This document shows, in pieces, positions 34,376-43,200 of a stretch of 64,000 nucleotides of DNA. The notes under the pieces were generated by a model. The model was given only the letters and a program-made list of their open reading frames with translations. It was not told the DNA's origin and did no database searches. This DNA comes from Bradyrhizobium tropiciagri (GTDB taxonomy: Bacteria; Pseudomonadota; Alphaproteobacteria; Rhizobiales; Xanthobacteraceae). The translations under genes and the position numbers were made by a program. The stretch spans positions 1 to 64,000 of the forward strand of contig NZ_JAFCKF010000006.1 in NCBI RefSeq assembly GCF_018130545.1. Direction: 5' to 3'. Every line of letters starts with the position of its first letter. Position 1 is the stretch's first letter.

Positions 34376-34416
34376 AACCGGCGCAGCGCTTCCCCGCTGG
34401 CGCCGGTTTGTTTTTG
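34376..34416 (+). terminator. Rho-independent terminator after the first tandem binding protein
   Basis: A GC-rich stem (AACCGGCGCAGCG paired with CGCTGGCGCCGGTT, one bulge) is followed by TTGTTTTT. It isolates the first binding-protein gene from the second one. Confidence 0.8.
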
Positions 34417-34584
34417 CGGTGCCCCCTACTTTGGTTGACTGAAATCGCTCACCTTTTCGGCACCGGTCGTCTTGCGTCGCAGCAAACGTTCCTCCAGTAT
34501 CCCGGCCCAGCGATGGCGACCGCGGGCCTTGAACCCGCGGACAAGATCATCGGCCAACATCAGTCACGTGAGGGAAACAGCATT

Positions 34585-35811
34585 ATGAGGAATGGGATTT
34601 TCCACCTGGTCACGGGAACGGCGCTCGCAATCGCGCTGTCTGCAACGTCGGCCTCCGCGCAGAAGAAATACGATCCCGGCGCGAGCGATACCGAAATCAA
34701 GATCGGCCAGACCGTCCCCTTCTCCGGACCGGCCTCCGCCTATGCCTCGATCGGCAAGACCCAGGCGGCCTATTTCAAGATGATCAACGATCAGGGCGGC
34801 ATCAACGGCCGCAAGATCAATCTGATCCAGTATGACGACGCCTACTCGCCGCCCAAGGCCGTCGAGCAGGTGCGCAAGCTCGTCGAGAGCGACGAGGTGC
34901 TCCTGACCTTCCAGATCGTCGGCACGCCGTCGAACGCCGCGGTGCAGAAATATCTCAACGCCAAGAAGGTGCCGCAGCTGTTCGCCGCCACCGGCGCCTC
35001 GAAGTTCACCGACCCGAAGAACTTCCCCTGGACGCTCGGCTTCAACCCGAACTACTTCGTCGAGGGCCGCATCTACGGCCAGTACATCCTGAAAGAGCAC
35101 CCGAACGCCAAGATCGGCGTGCTCTATCAGAACGACGACCTCGGCAAGGACTACCTGAACGGCATCAAGGCCGGTCTCGGCGACAAGGCCGCCAAGATGA
35201 TCGTGGCCGAAGCCTCCTATGAGGTCTCCGACCCGACCATCGATTCCCAGGTGATCAAGATCAAGGATGCCGGCGCCGATCTGTTCTTCTCAGCCTCGAC
35301 GCCGAAGCAGGCCGCGCAGGCGATCAAGAAGATCGCCGAGCTCGGCTGGCATCCGGTCCACATCGTCGACATCAATGCGACCTCGGTCGGCGCGGTGTTG
35401 CAGCCGGCGGGCCTGGAGGCCTCCAAGGGCCTGATCTCGACCAATTACGGCAAGGATCCGGCCGATCCGCAGTGGAAGGACGATCCGGGCATGAAGCGCT
35501 ATTTCGACTTCATGGCCAAGTACTATCCGGACGGCGACAAGAACTCGAACTTCAACACCTATGGCTACTCGACCGCGCAGCTGATGGTGCATGTGCTGAA
35601 GCAGTGCGGCGACGAGCTGACCCGCGAGAACGTGCTGAAGCAGGCCACCAATCTGAAGAACGTCGACCTCGACATGGCGCTGCCCGGCATCAAGGGCAAC
35701 ACCACGCCGAACGACTATCGCGTCAACAAGCAGCTGCAGATGATGAAGTTCAACGGCGAGCGCTGGGAGCTGTTCGGCCCGATCCTCGAGGATTCCGGCC
35801 CGGCGGGCTAG
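34585..35811 (+). CDS. ABC transporter substrate-binding protein (LivK type), second of a tandem pair
   Basis: A 408-residue paralogue of the protein at 32991-34211, with a signal peptide to about residue 25 (TSASAQ) and the same family blocks. Differences cluster in the middle and near residue 330, where ligand contacts and domain surfaces lie. The ATG at 34585 follows GAGGGA. It has a strong terminator of its own. It also shares INDQGGINGR and SPPKAVEQ blocks with the protein at 3966-5150. Ligand and partner permease are unknown. Confidence 0.92.
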   Translation: MRNGIFHLVTGTALAIALSATSASAQKKYDPGASDTEIKIGQTVPFSGPASAYASIGKTQAAYFKMINDQGGINGRKINLIQYDDAYSPPKAVEQVRKLVESDEVLLTFQIVGTPSNAAVQKYLNAKKVPQLFAATGASKFTDPKNFPWTLGFNPNYFVEGRIYGQYILKEHPNAKIGVLYQNDDLGKDYLNGIKAGLGDKAAKMIVAEASYEVSDPTIDSQVIKIKDAGADLFFSASTPKQAAQAIKKIAELGWHPVHIVDINATSVGAVLQPAGLEASKGLISTNYGKDPADPQWKDDPGMKRYFDFMAKYYPDGDKNSNFNTYGYSTAQLMVHVLKQCGDELTRENVLKQATNLKNVDLDMALPGIKGNTTPNDYRVNKQLQMMKFNGERWELFGPILEDSGPAG

Positions 35812-35834
35812 TGGTTCGGCAGAGTTGAAAATGC

Positions 35835-35867
35835 AATCGGCGGCCTCCGGGCCGCCGATTTGTTTTT
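35835..35867 (+). terminator. Rho-independent terminator after the second tandem binding protein
   Basis: A perfect 11-bp stem (AATCGGCGGCC / GGCCGCCGATT) with a TCCG loop is followed by TGTTTTT. It lies 23 bases after the stop codon. Confidence 0.92.
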
Positions 35868-35872
35868 GGCTT

Positions 35873-35956
35873 GTCATTGCCGGGCTTGACCCGGCAATCC
35901 ATCAATTGAGAAGAGTTCTTCTGTGATGGATGCGCGGGTCAAGCCCGCGCATGACG
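35873..35956. repeat. Intergenic palindromic repeat
   Basis: TGTCATTGCCGGGCTTGACC at the left is answered by GCGGGTCAAGCCCGCGCATG at the right, with ATCCATCA/TGATGGAT inner arms. It resembles the 38821-38922 element in plan but not in base detail. Confidence 0.65.
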
Positions 35957-35979
35957 ACATCGGCTGACGGCCGACATCG

Positions 35980-36405
35980 TCACCCCGGAATCTCGCCGAA
36001 ATTCTTCCCGACCGGCAACACCGCATGCCGGATCAGCCGCGAATCCTCGACGCCGGCCTGGCGGTGCTTCACCGCCTCGCGATAGACGGGGTCGCGGATC
36101 ATCTCGACGAAGGCGGCGACGCTGGGATATTCGGCGATGAAGCAATGATCCCAGCGCTCCTCCTGCGGGCCGATCAGCATCAGTTCGAAGCGGCCCTGCC
36201 AGACGATGCGGCCACCGAGGCGCTCGAACACCGGACCGCTGTCGCGGCCATACGCGGCGTAAGCCTCCGCACCGGTTGCCTTGCGGCCGTCGGGATAAGC
36301 GGCCCATTCGCGCAAGCGCACCAGATTGAGCATGTGGATCGGGCCCGGCCGGTTGTTGTCCCGGAATTGCGCAAACACGTCCTTCGTCGGATCGATATGG
36401 CCCAT
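35980..36405 (-). CDS. DUF1330 family protein
   Basis: A 141-residue protein of the dimeric alpha-beta barrel type assigned to DUF1330, with GPIHMLNLVRLREWAAYPDGR near the start and WDHCFIAEYPSVAAFVEMIRDPVYREAVKHR near the end. The ATG at 36405 follows GGGAG. Family members are small cytosolic proteins without an established activity. The gene is divergent from the PBP gene. Confidence 0.82.
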   Translation of the reverse strand: MGHIDPTKDVFAQFRDNNRPGPIHMLNLVRLREWAAYPDGRKATGAEAYAAYGRDSGPVFERLGGRIVWQGRFELMLIGPQEERWDHCFIAEYPSVAAFVEMIRDPVYREAVKHRQAGVEDSRLIRHAVLPVGKNFGEIPG

Positions 36406-36529
36406 GCGGTGCTCCCTGCTTCTTGTTCCAGCGTGATATAGCAACGCGCTGCCCCACCTCCTAATCCCCCGTTAAGCTTTGCGTAACCGCCCCTTAAACC
36501 GGGAACGCTAGCGTGCGGCCCGTAAGGGT

Positions 36530-38794
36530 GTGAGCGTGCGGATGGCGTGGGGACGTAAAAAAGGCGGTGGACGCAAGGAGCCGCTGTTCGGGCTTCCGGC
36601 CGCGCTTGCCGACCTCCGACTATCGCCTTCCGACCGCATTCCCGGCGGCGATGACGACAAGCCCGCCAAATCGAAAACGAAAAGCGCCGACAAGAGCAGC
36701 GGTTCCGGTAGCGAGAGACCGCGCCCGTCGCGCAGCGGCAGCAAGCGGCGCAGCAAGTCACGCGGCTTCGGCATCGGCCGGCTGTTTTATTGGACCGCGG
36801 TGCTCGGCCTGTGGGCCGGCATCGCGGTGATCGGTGTCGTGGTGTGGGTCGGCGCGCATCTGCCGCCGATCCAGTCGCTGGAGATTCCAAAGCGCCCACC
36901 GACGATCCAGATCGTCGGCATCGACGGCTCAGTGCTGGCACAGCGCGGCGAGATGGCCGGCGCCAACATCGCGTTGAAGGACCTGCCGCCCTATCTGCCG
37001 AAGGCATTCATCGCCATTGAAGACCGCCGCTTCTATTCGCATTTCGGCGTCGACCCGGTCGGCATTTTACGCGCAGCGGTCACCAACCTGCTGCATCGCG
37101 GCGTCTCGCAGGGCGGCTCGACCTTGACCCAGCAGCTCGCCAAGAACCTGTTCCTGACTCAGGAACGCACCATGCAGCGCAAGCTGCAGGAGGCCGAGCT
37201 CGCGCTGTGGCTGGAGCGCAAGCATTCCAAGGACGAGATCCTCGAGCTCTACCTCAACCGCGTCTATTTTGGGTCTGGCGCCTATGGCGTCGAGGCTGCC
37301 GCGCAGCGCTATTTCGGTAAGTCGGCGAAGAACGTCACGCTGCCGGAAGCCGCAATGCTCGCAGGGCTCGTCAAGTCGCCGTCGCGGCTGGCGCCGAACC
37401 GCAATCCCGAGGGTGCCGAGCAGCGCGCTCAGGTCGTGCTCGCGGCGATGGCCGACGCCAAATTCATCACCGAGGCCCAAGCAAAAGCCTCGATCGGTCA
37501 GCCCTCGATCGCGGTGAAGCCGGCCGGCGCCGGCACCGTGAACTATGTCGCCGACTGGATCGGCGAGGTGCTCGACGACCTGGTCGGCCAGATCGACCAG
37601 GACATCATCGTGCAGACCACGATCGATCCGAAGCTGCAGAGCGTCGCGGAAGCCGCCGTGATCGACGAGCTCGCCGCCAAGAGCGTGAAGTTCAACGTCA
37701 GCCAGGGTGCGCTGGTGGCGATGACGCCCGACGGCGCGGTGCGCGCCATGGTCGGCGGAAGGAACTACTCCGAGAGCCAGTACAACCGCGCGGTCACTGC
37801 AAAGCGGCAGCCGGGCTCGTCGTTCAAGCCGTTCGTCTATCTCACAGCGGTCGAGGCCGGGCTGACGCCGGACACCATCCGCACCGATGCGCCGCTCGAC
37901 ATCAAGGGCTGGAAGCCGGAGAACTACACCCACGAATATTTCGGCTCGGTGACGCTGACCCAGGCGCTGGCGATGTCGCTCAACACTGTCGCGGTGCGGC
38001 TCGGCGTCGAGGTCGGCGCCAAGAACGTCGTGCGCACCGCGCACCGGCTCGGCATCTCCTCCAAGCTGGAGCCAAACGTCTCGATCGCGCTCGGCACCTC
38101 GGAAGTGTCCGTACTCGAAATGGTCGGCGCCTACGCGCCGTTCGCCAATGGCGGCTACGCGGTGTCGCCGCATGTGGTGACCAGGATCAAGACCAGCACG
38201 GGCAAGCTGCTCTACGACCGCCCGATCGATCCGCCCAACCAGGTGATCGAGCCGCGCTATGACGCGATGATGAACGCCATGATGCGCGAGACGCTGATCT
38301 CAGGCACCGCGCGCAAGGCGGAGATCCCGGGGTGGACCGCCGCCGGCAAGACCGGCACCAGCCAGGATTATCGCGACGCCTGGTTCATCGGCTACACCGC
38401 CAAGCTCGTCACCGGCGTCTGGCTCGGCAATGACGACAATTCGCCGACCAAGAAGGCGACCGGCGGCGGCCTGCCGGTGGAGGTGTGGACCCGTTTCATG
38501 AAATCAGCGCATCAGGGCGTGCCGGTCGCCGCGATCCCGAACTCGCAAGGCAGTTGGGGACCGGCGAACCTGATGCAGATCTCGTCGCAGGTCACCGCGC
38601 CTTCCGCGCCGGCAGCGCCGATGCAGATTCAACCCCCGATGCAGGCACCGCCGCCGGCGCAGGTCCCACCCGGCGGTTATTATCGCCAACCACCGCCGAC
38701 GCCGACCCGCGCCTCCGCGCCACCCAACCCGAACGCGCGGCCGGAAGCGGCGGCGGGACTGGATGGCTGGCTGGCGGATCGGTTGTTTCGCTAG
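36530..38794 (+). CDS. Class A penicillin-binding protein (PBP1a type)
   Basis: About 750 residues: a basic Ser/Lys-rich cytosolic tail, a membrane span near residues 85-108, a GT51 transglycosylase (IEDRRFYSHFGVDPVGI with the catalytic Glu, GGSTLTQQLAKN), a transpeptidase with SSFK (nucleophile Ser near 430), SLN near 482 and KTGTS near 606, and a Pro/Gln-rich C-terminal tail (from about 690). It polymerises and crosslinks peptidoglycan. The exact start is uncertain: GTG at 36530 or 36536, or ATG at 36542; AAGGG at 36524-36528 best fits the GTG at 36536. Confidence 0.93.
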   Translation: MSVRMAWGRKKGGGRKEPLFGLPAALADLRLSPSDRIPGGDDDKPAKSKTKSADKSSGSGSERPRPSRSGSKRRSKSRGFGIGRLFYWTAVLGLWAGIAVIGVVVWVGAHLPPIQSLEIPKRPPTIQIVGIDGSVLAQRGEMAGANIALKDLPPYLPKAFIAIEDRRFYSHFGVDPVGILRAAVTNLLHRGVSQGGSTLTQQLAKNLFLTQERTMQRKLQEAELALWLERKHSKDEILELYLNRVYFGSGAYGVEAAAQRYFGKSAKNVTLPEAAMLAGLVKSPSRLAPNRNPEGAEQRAQVVLAAMADAKFITEAQAKASIGQPSIAVKPAGAGTVNYVADWIGEVLDDLVGQIDQDIIVQTTIDPKLQSVAEAAVIDELAAKSVKFNVSQGALVAMTPDGAVRAMVGGRNYSESQYNRAVTAKRQPGSSFKPFVYLTAVEAGLTPDTIRTDAPLDIKGWKPENYTHEYFGSVTLTQALAMSLNTVAVRLGVEVGAKNVVRTAHRLGISSKLEPNVSIALGTSEVSVLEMVGAYAPFANGGYAVSPHVVTRIKTSTGKLLYDRPIDPPNQVIEPRYDAMMNAMMRETLISGTARKAEIPGWTAAGKTGTSQDYRDAWFIGYTAKLVTGVWLGNDDNSPTKKATGGGLPVEVWTRFMKSAHQGVPVAAIPNSQGSWGPANLMQISSQVTAPSAPAAPMQIQPPMQAPPPAQVPPGGYYRQPPPTPTRASAPPNPNARPEAAAGLDGWLADRLFR

Positions 38795-38820
38795 GCGTTA
38801 AGGTCGCACCGCGAATCTAA

Positions 38821-38922
38821 CTGTCATCCCCGCGCATGCCGGGGATCCAGTACGCCGCGGCTCATCGGTTGAACACGAACGTCTCTGGAATACTGGATCG
38901 CCCGCTTTCGCGGGCGATGACA
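38821..38922. repeat. Intergenic palindromic repeat
   Basis: CTGTCATCCCCGCGCATGCC at the left and TTTCGCGGGCGATGACAG at the right, with ATCCAGTA/TACTGGAT arms inside. It belongs to the same broad class of spacer palindromes as the CCCGGC elements. It lies between the convergent PBP and YgjP genes. Confidence 0.7.
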
Positions 38923-38974
38923 GCGGAGCTGATGGAAACAGTGCGTGGGATGGGCAGAGCGGCGAGAACCTCGC

Positions 38975-39730
38975 CTATTCCTGGATCCCGTAACGGTGCA
39001 GGTCGTTGCCGTGGGTGTCGAGCCAGTTCTTGGCGCGCGTGACCGACGCGCAGACCTTGTCGACCACCCGCCAGAACCGCGCCGAGTGGTTCATCTCGAC
39101 GAGATGCGCGACCTCATGCGCGGCGAGATAATCGAGCACGAAGGGCGGCGCCAGGATCAGCCGCCACGAGAACGACAGCGAGCCGGCCGAGGTGCATGAG
39201 CCCCAACGGCTGGACTGATCGCGAATCGAGATCCGCCGCACCCGCACGCCGAGTTCCGCGGCATGCAGGGCCGCCGCCTTCTGCAAGTCCTTGCGCGCCT
39301 CGCGCTTGAGGAAGTCATGCACCCGGCGGTCCATGTGCTCGACACCGCCGGCGACGCAGAGGACCTTCTCGCCGCTGTCCCGCGTCTCGGTCCACACCGT
39401 GCCGCGCTCGCCCGAGCGATGCACCAGCCGATGCGGCACGCCGCGCAACGGCACCACAGTGCCGGGCTGGAACGGCGCCGCCTTCGGCAATCGGCCAAGA
39501 CGGGCGGCGATCCAGCCGCCATGAACGTTGGCGAACTCCTTGGCTTCGACGATCGTGCCGCGCGGCGGCATCGTCAGGATCGCTTCACGATCGGTCGGAT
39601 GGATCCGAAGCGTATAGCGGCGCGCACGCCTGTGCCGGCGCAACCTGACGGTGAAAAACTGGGAGCCGTGTCTGACCAATACGGTCGCGGGTTCGGCAGG
39701 CCGCCGATAGAGGAGCGCGCGAGTAGCCAT
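38975..39730 (-). CDS. YgjP-type zinc metallopeptidase (DUF45)
   Basis: A 251-residue protein with the zinc-binding HEVAH motif and the third ligand in NHSARFW, preceded by SSRWGSC and LSFSWRLILAP, all hallmarks of the YgjP/DUF45 family. The ATG at 39730 (MATRALLYRR) is preferred to a start 28 codons upstream. The natural substrate is not known. The 280 bases upstream to the phaZ stop are AT-richer and hold no gene. Confidence 0.87.
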   Translation of the reverse strand: MATRALLYRRPAEPATVLVRHGSQFFTVRLRRHRRARRYTLRIHPTDREAILTMPPRGTIVEAKEFANVHGGWIAARLGRLPKAAPFQPGTVVPLRGVPHRLVHRSGERGTVWTETRDSGEKVLCVAGGVEHMDRRVHDFLKREARKDLQKAAALHAAELGVRVRRISIRDQSSRWGSCTSAGSLSFSWRLILAPPFVLDYLAAHEVAHLVEMNHSARFWRVVDKVCASVTRAKNWLDTHGNDLHRYGIQE

Positions 39731-40012
39731 GTCTGAAAGTCCGGGGAGCAGGAGTTCGCCCGAACTTTGCCATATCCGCCGCCAGGGAAAGCGCTCGGCG
39801 CAAAAACAAATCATTTGCCCAATATACAGGGGTCGGCCGTTAACTGACCTCTACCGGCTGGGGTCGGAACCGGATTTTTTCTGATGAATCTGAATGCCTA
39901 AAAAAGCCCATGAAATGAAATCTAATTCACCCCTTGAGCCTGACCTGATTTGAGAATCTTTTAGTTAAATCAACAGCTTGCGCGACCGCGAAAAACGCGG
40001 CCGGGGCGATAC

Positions 40013-41341
40013 CTATTCGGCCGCGGCGACCAGAGAAAGCCGCGTATTGGCCGCCGAAACCATGAAATCGGAGATCCGCGGCACGATTTCGGAGCGGAAA
40101 CGCGAGCCGTTGAACACGCCGTAGTGCCCGACGCCCTTCTGCACATAGTGCACGCGGCGATGGTTCGGAATCGAGGTGCAGAGCGCGTGCGTCGCCTCGG
40201 TCTGACCGAGACCGGAGATATCGTCCTTCTCGCCTTCCACCGTCATCAGCGCGACCCGGCGGATCTTCGACGGATCGACCGGCTTGCCGCGATGGGTCAT
40301 CTCGCCCTTCGGCAGCGCGTGCTTGACGAACACGAGGTCGACGGTCTGCAGGTAATACTCGGCGGTGAGATCCATCACCGCGAGATATTCGTCATAGAAT
40401 TCGCGGTGCTTGTCGACGAGATCGCCGTCACCCTTCACCAGATTGGCGAACAGCGCCTTGTGCGCGTCCATGTGCCGATCCAGATTCATGCTGATGAAGC
40501 CATTGAGCTGCAGGAAGCCCGGGTAGACGTCGCGCATCACGCCGGGATGCGGGAACGGCACCTTGGTGATGACGTTGTTGCGGAACCACTCGATGCCGCG
40601 CTCTTCCGCGAGGTTGTTGACCGCGGTTGGATTGCGGCGGGTGTCGATCGGGCCGCCCATCAGCGTCATCGACAGCGGCACGAACGGGTCGTTGTTGGCT
40701 TCCATCACGGAAACCGCTGCAACGACAGGCACCGAAGGCTGGCACACCGCGATGATGTGCATGTTGCCGCCGAGCGCGTGCAGCATCTCGATGACGTAGT
40801 CGACGTAGTCGTCGAGATCGAATCGGCCGGCCGCGAGCGGCACCATGCGCGCATCGGCCCAGTCGGTGATGTAGACCTCATGCGTCGGCAGGAACGCCTC
40901 GACCGTGCCGCGCAGCAGCGTCGCATAGTGGCCGGACATCGGCGCCACGATCAGCACCCGCGGCTGCGGCGAGCGCAACGGGCGCGTCAGCTTGCGATCG
41001 AAATGCAACAGGCGGCAGAACGGCTTTTCCCAGACCGTGCGAACCTCGACCGCGGTGCGGATGCCATTGACCTCAGTGGTCGGCAGGTTCCAATCCGGCT
41101 TGCCGTAGCGGCGCGTGGTGCGCTCGAACAACTCGCAGCCGGCGGCGATCGATTTGCCGAACTCGGTGTGCGTCCACGGATTGAGCGGGTTCTGAAACAG
41201 GATCTTGGTGGCGTCGGTCACGGCGCGTGCCGGATTGAGCGACGCCTGCGCCATTTCGTACATCCAGTACAACGGCGTCGTGAATGCCGGACCGCCTTCC
41301 GCCGCTAGTGGCGGGGCACCGCCAAATTCACCGATGGGCAT
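40013..41341 (-). CDS. phaZ: Intracellular polyhydroxyalkanoate depolymerase
   Basis: A 442-residue intracellular PHB depolymerase of the type described in Cupriavidus and rhizobia. The alpha/beta-hydrolase nucleophile is a Cys in AVCQPSVP rather than a Ser, the mark of this class. Other family blocks are PFCRLLHFDR, VLIVAPMSGHYATLLRGTVE and VGHYGVFNGSRFR. It mobilises stored polyhydroxybutyrate. The ATG is at 41341; the frame is open further upstream without a good start. The spacer 39731-40012 after the gene shows no gene. Confidence 0.93.
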   Translation of the reverse strand: MPIGEFGGAPPLAAEGGPAFTTPLYWMYEMAQASLNPARAVTDATKILFQNPLNPWTHTEFGKSIAAGCELFERTTRRYGKPDWNLPTTEVNGIRTAVEVRTVWEKPFCRLLHFDRKLTRPLRSPQPRVLIVAPMSGHYATLLRGTVEAFLPTHEVYITDWADARMVPLAAGRFDLDDYVDYVIEMLHALGGNMHIIAVCQPSVPVVAAVSVMEANNDPFVPLSMTLMGGPIDTRRNPTAVNNLAEERGIEWFRNNVITKVPFPHPGVMRDVYPGFLQLNGFISMNLDRHMDAHKALFANLVKGDGDLVDKHREFYDEYLAVMDLTAEYYLQTVDLVFVKHALPKGEMTHRGKPVDPSKIRRVALMTVEGEKDDISGLGQTEATHALCTSIPNHRRVHYVQKGVGHYGVFNGSRFRSEIVPRISDFMVSAANTRLSLVAAAE

Positions 41342-41468
41342 AGTATTTTCAGACCCCTGTTTGCGCCGCAATATTCTGACCGCTGCGCAACAATGCGTCA
41401 ATGCGCCGCGAGCCCAATGTGGGGTCGATATCGGGCTAAAACACCGAGAATCCACGGGAAAGTGACAT

Positions 41469-42293
41469 TTATTCACCACCTGACAGCAGCGACCCATGCC
41501 GCTTCGCGCTCTGCAAAAGGGCAAGGAAGACCGCAAAAGAGGCAGCGAACAGGATGGCGTTGATGGCGAGCGCCCAAGCCATCAGGTCGGCGCGGAAGAC
41601 GTGATCGATCAGCAGCGACCGCATGCCTTCGAACACATAGGTCGGTGGCAGCGTCCAGGCAACATATTGCAGCCAGTCCGGCAGCACCTCGACCGGATAG
41701 TAGATGCAGGCGAGCGGCATCACCGCGAACATCAGCGTCCAGACGATGCTTTCCGCCCCCAGCCCGTTGCGCAGCACGAGACCCGAGGCAAACACGCCGA
41801 CCGACCAGCTGGTGAAGATCAGATTGCAGAAGAACGCGATCAGCGGCAGCCCGATGGCGTAGAAATTGAAGCCGAAAAAGAACAGCGCCAGCAGCGTCAT
41901 CGGGATCACGCCGATGGCGAGCCGGATCAGGCTCATGATCATCAGCGAGAGCAGGAATTCGATCGGCTTCAGCGGGCTCATCATCAGGTTGCCGAGATTG
42001 CGCGCCCACATCTCTTCGAGGAACGAGATCGAGAAGCCGAGCTGGCCGCGAAACAGGATGTCCCACAGGATCACCGCGCCGATCAGCGTGCCGCCCGCCT
42101 TGGCGAAGAAGCCGGACGTCTGCGAGATGTAGTTCTGAAGGAAGCCCCAGGTGATGATCTGCAAGGCGGGCCAGTAGATCAGCTCCAGCAGCCGCGGCCA
42201 TGATGACATCAAGAGATACCAATAGCGCAGCACCATCGCATTGATGCGATGCAGGGAAATGCCGCGCGGCTGATGGCTGACGATCTCACTCAT
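41469..42293 (-). CDS. ABC-2 type transporter permease
   Basis: A 274-residue inner-membrane permease with six spans and the ABC-2 pattern around FLEEMWARNLGNLMMSPLKPIEFLL. The ATG at 42293 (MSEIVSHQPR) overlaps the ATPase stop by eight bases. ABC-2 exporters move drugs, polysaccharides or lipids outward; here the cargo is unknown. Confidence 0.88.
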   Translation of the reverse strand: MSEIVSHQPRGISLHRINAMVLRYWYLLMSSWPRLLELIYWPALQIITWGFLQNYISQTSGFFAKAGGTLIGAVILWDILFRGQLGFSISFLEEMWARNLGNLMMSPLKPIEFLLSLMIMSLIRLAIGVIPMTLLALFFFGFNFYAIGLPLIAFFCNLIFTSWSVGVFASGLVLRNGLGAESIVWTLMFAVMPLACIYYPVEVLPDWLQYVAWTLPPTYVFEGMRSLLIDHVFRADLMAWALAINAILFAASFAVFLALLQSAKRHGSLLSGGE

Positions 42294-43095
42294 GCGCGCC
42301 CTCCCGCACCCGTCCGCGGGCCACGTCGAGGAACACCTCCTCCAGCGTGTCGCGGTTGTAGCGCGCCATGATCCGCTCCGGGCTGTCGTCATCCTCGATC
42401 TTGCCGCGCTTCATGATGATGACGCGGTCGCAGAGCCGCTCGACCTCCAGCATGTTGTGCGACGCCAGCAAGATGGTCGCGTTATGGGTCTTGCGATAGG
42501 TCTCGAGATGCTCGCGCACCCAGTCCGCGGTGTCAGGATCGAGCGATGCGGTCGGCTCGTCGAGCAGCAGCAGGTCCGGCTCGTTGATCAGCGCCTTGGC
42601 CAGTGCGACGCGGGTCTTCTGCCCGGCGGAGAGCTTGCCATTGGAGCGGTCGAGGAATTCGGTGAGATCGAGATCGGCGGCGAGCTGATCGATCCGCTCG
42701 CGGAGATGCTTCACGGCATAGAGCCGGCCGAAAATCGTCAGGTTCTGCCGCACGGTGAGCCGCATCGGCATGTCGACATAGGGGCTCTCGAAATTCATCC
42801 GGCCGAGCACGTCGTAGCGCTGCTCGGGGATTTTGGCGCCCAGCACCGCGACGCTGCCCGAGGTCGGCAGCACCAGCCCCATGATCATTGCAATCGTCGT
42901 GGTCTTGCCGGCGCCATTGCCGCCGAGCAGGCCGGTGATGCTGCCGCGCGCGATGCGGAAGGAGATATCGTCGACCGCGCGGGTGGTCTTGTAGACTTTG
43001 ACCAGGTGCGCGACGTCGATCGCGGCCGATCCGTCCTGATCGGCCGCGGGCGCTCGGTTAGGCGCTTGCGCCGGACCTGTCCCGCTCTGTTGCAT
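42286..43095 (-). CDS. ABC-2 exporter ATP-binding protein
   Basis: A 269-residue ATPase with Walker A GGNGAGKTTT, a variant signature KLSAGQKTRVALAKAL and Walker B LLLLDEPTASLD. The ATG at 43095 (MQQSGTGPAQ) was chosen; a TTG at 43131 would add 12 residues. It drives the permease at 41469-42293. The gene is divergent from regS with a spacer of about 105 bases. Confidence 0.9.
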   Translation of the reverse strand: MQQSGTGPAQAPNRAPAADQDGSAAIDVAHLVKVYKTTRAVDDISFRIARGSITGLLGGNGAGKTTTIAMIMGLVLPTSGSVAVLGAKIPEQRYDVLGRMNFESPYVDMPMRLTVRQNLTIFGRLYAVKHLRERIDQLAADLDLTEFLDRSNGKLSAGQKTRVALAKALINEPDLLLLDEPTASLDPDTADWVREHLETYRKTHNATILLASHNMLEVERLCDRVIIMKRGKIEDDDSPERIMARYNRDTLEEVFLDVARGRVREGAHE

Positions 43096-43200
43096 ATGGC
43101 CGTCATTGAGCCATTGCGACAATAAGCGCAAGGCTTCGGCCGCGTCCTTGCGCTAAGTCGCGAATTTGTGCGCCGCCCACAGCACAGCTAAAGTCAAGGC

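Noticed and set aside
39986-40000. A CCGCG-AAAAA-CGCGG hairpin downstream of phaZ
   Set aside because: The stem is short and no T-tract follows on the phaZ strand.
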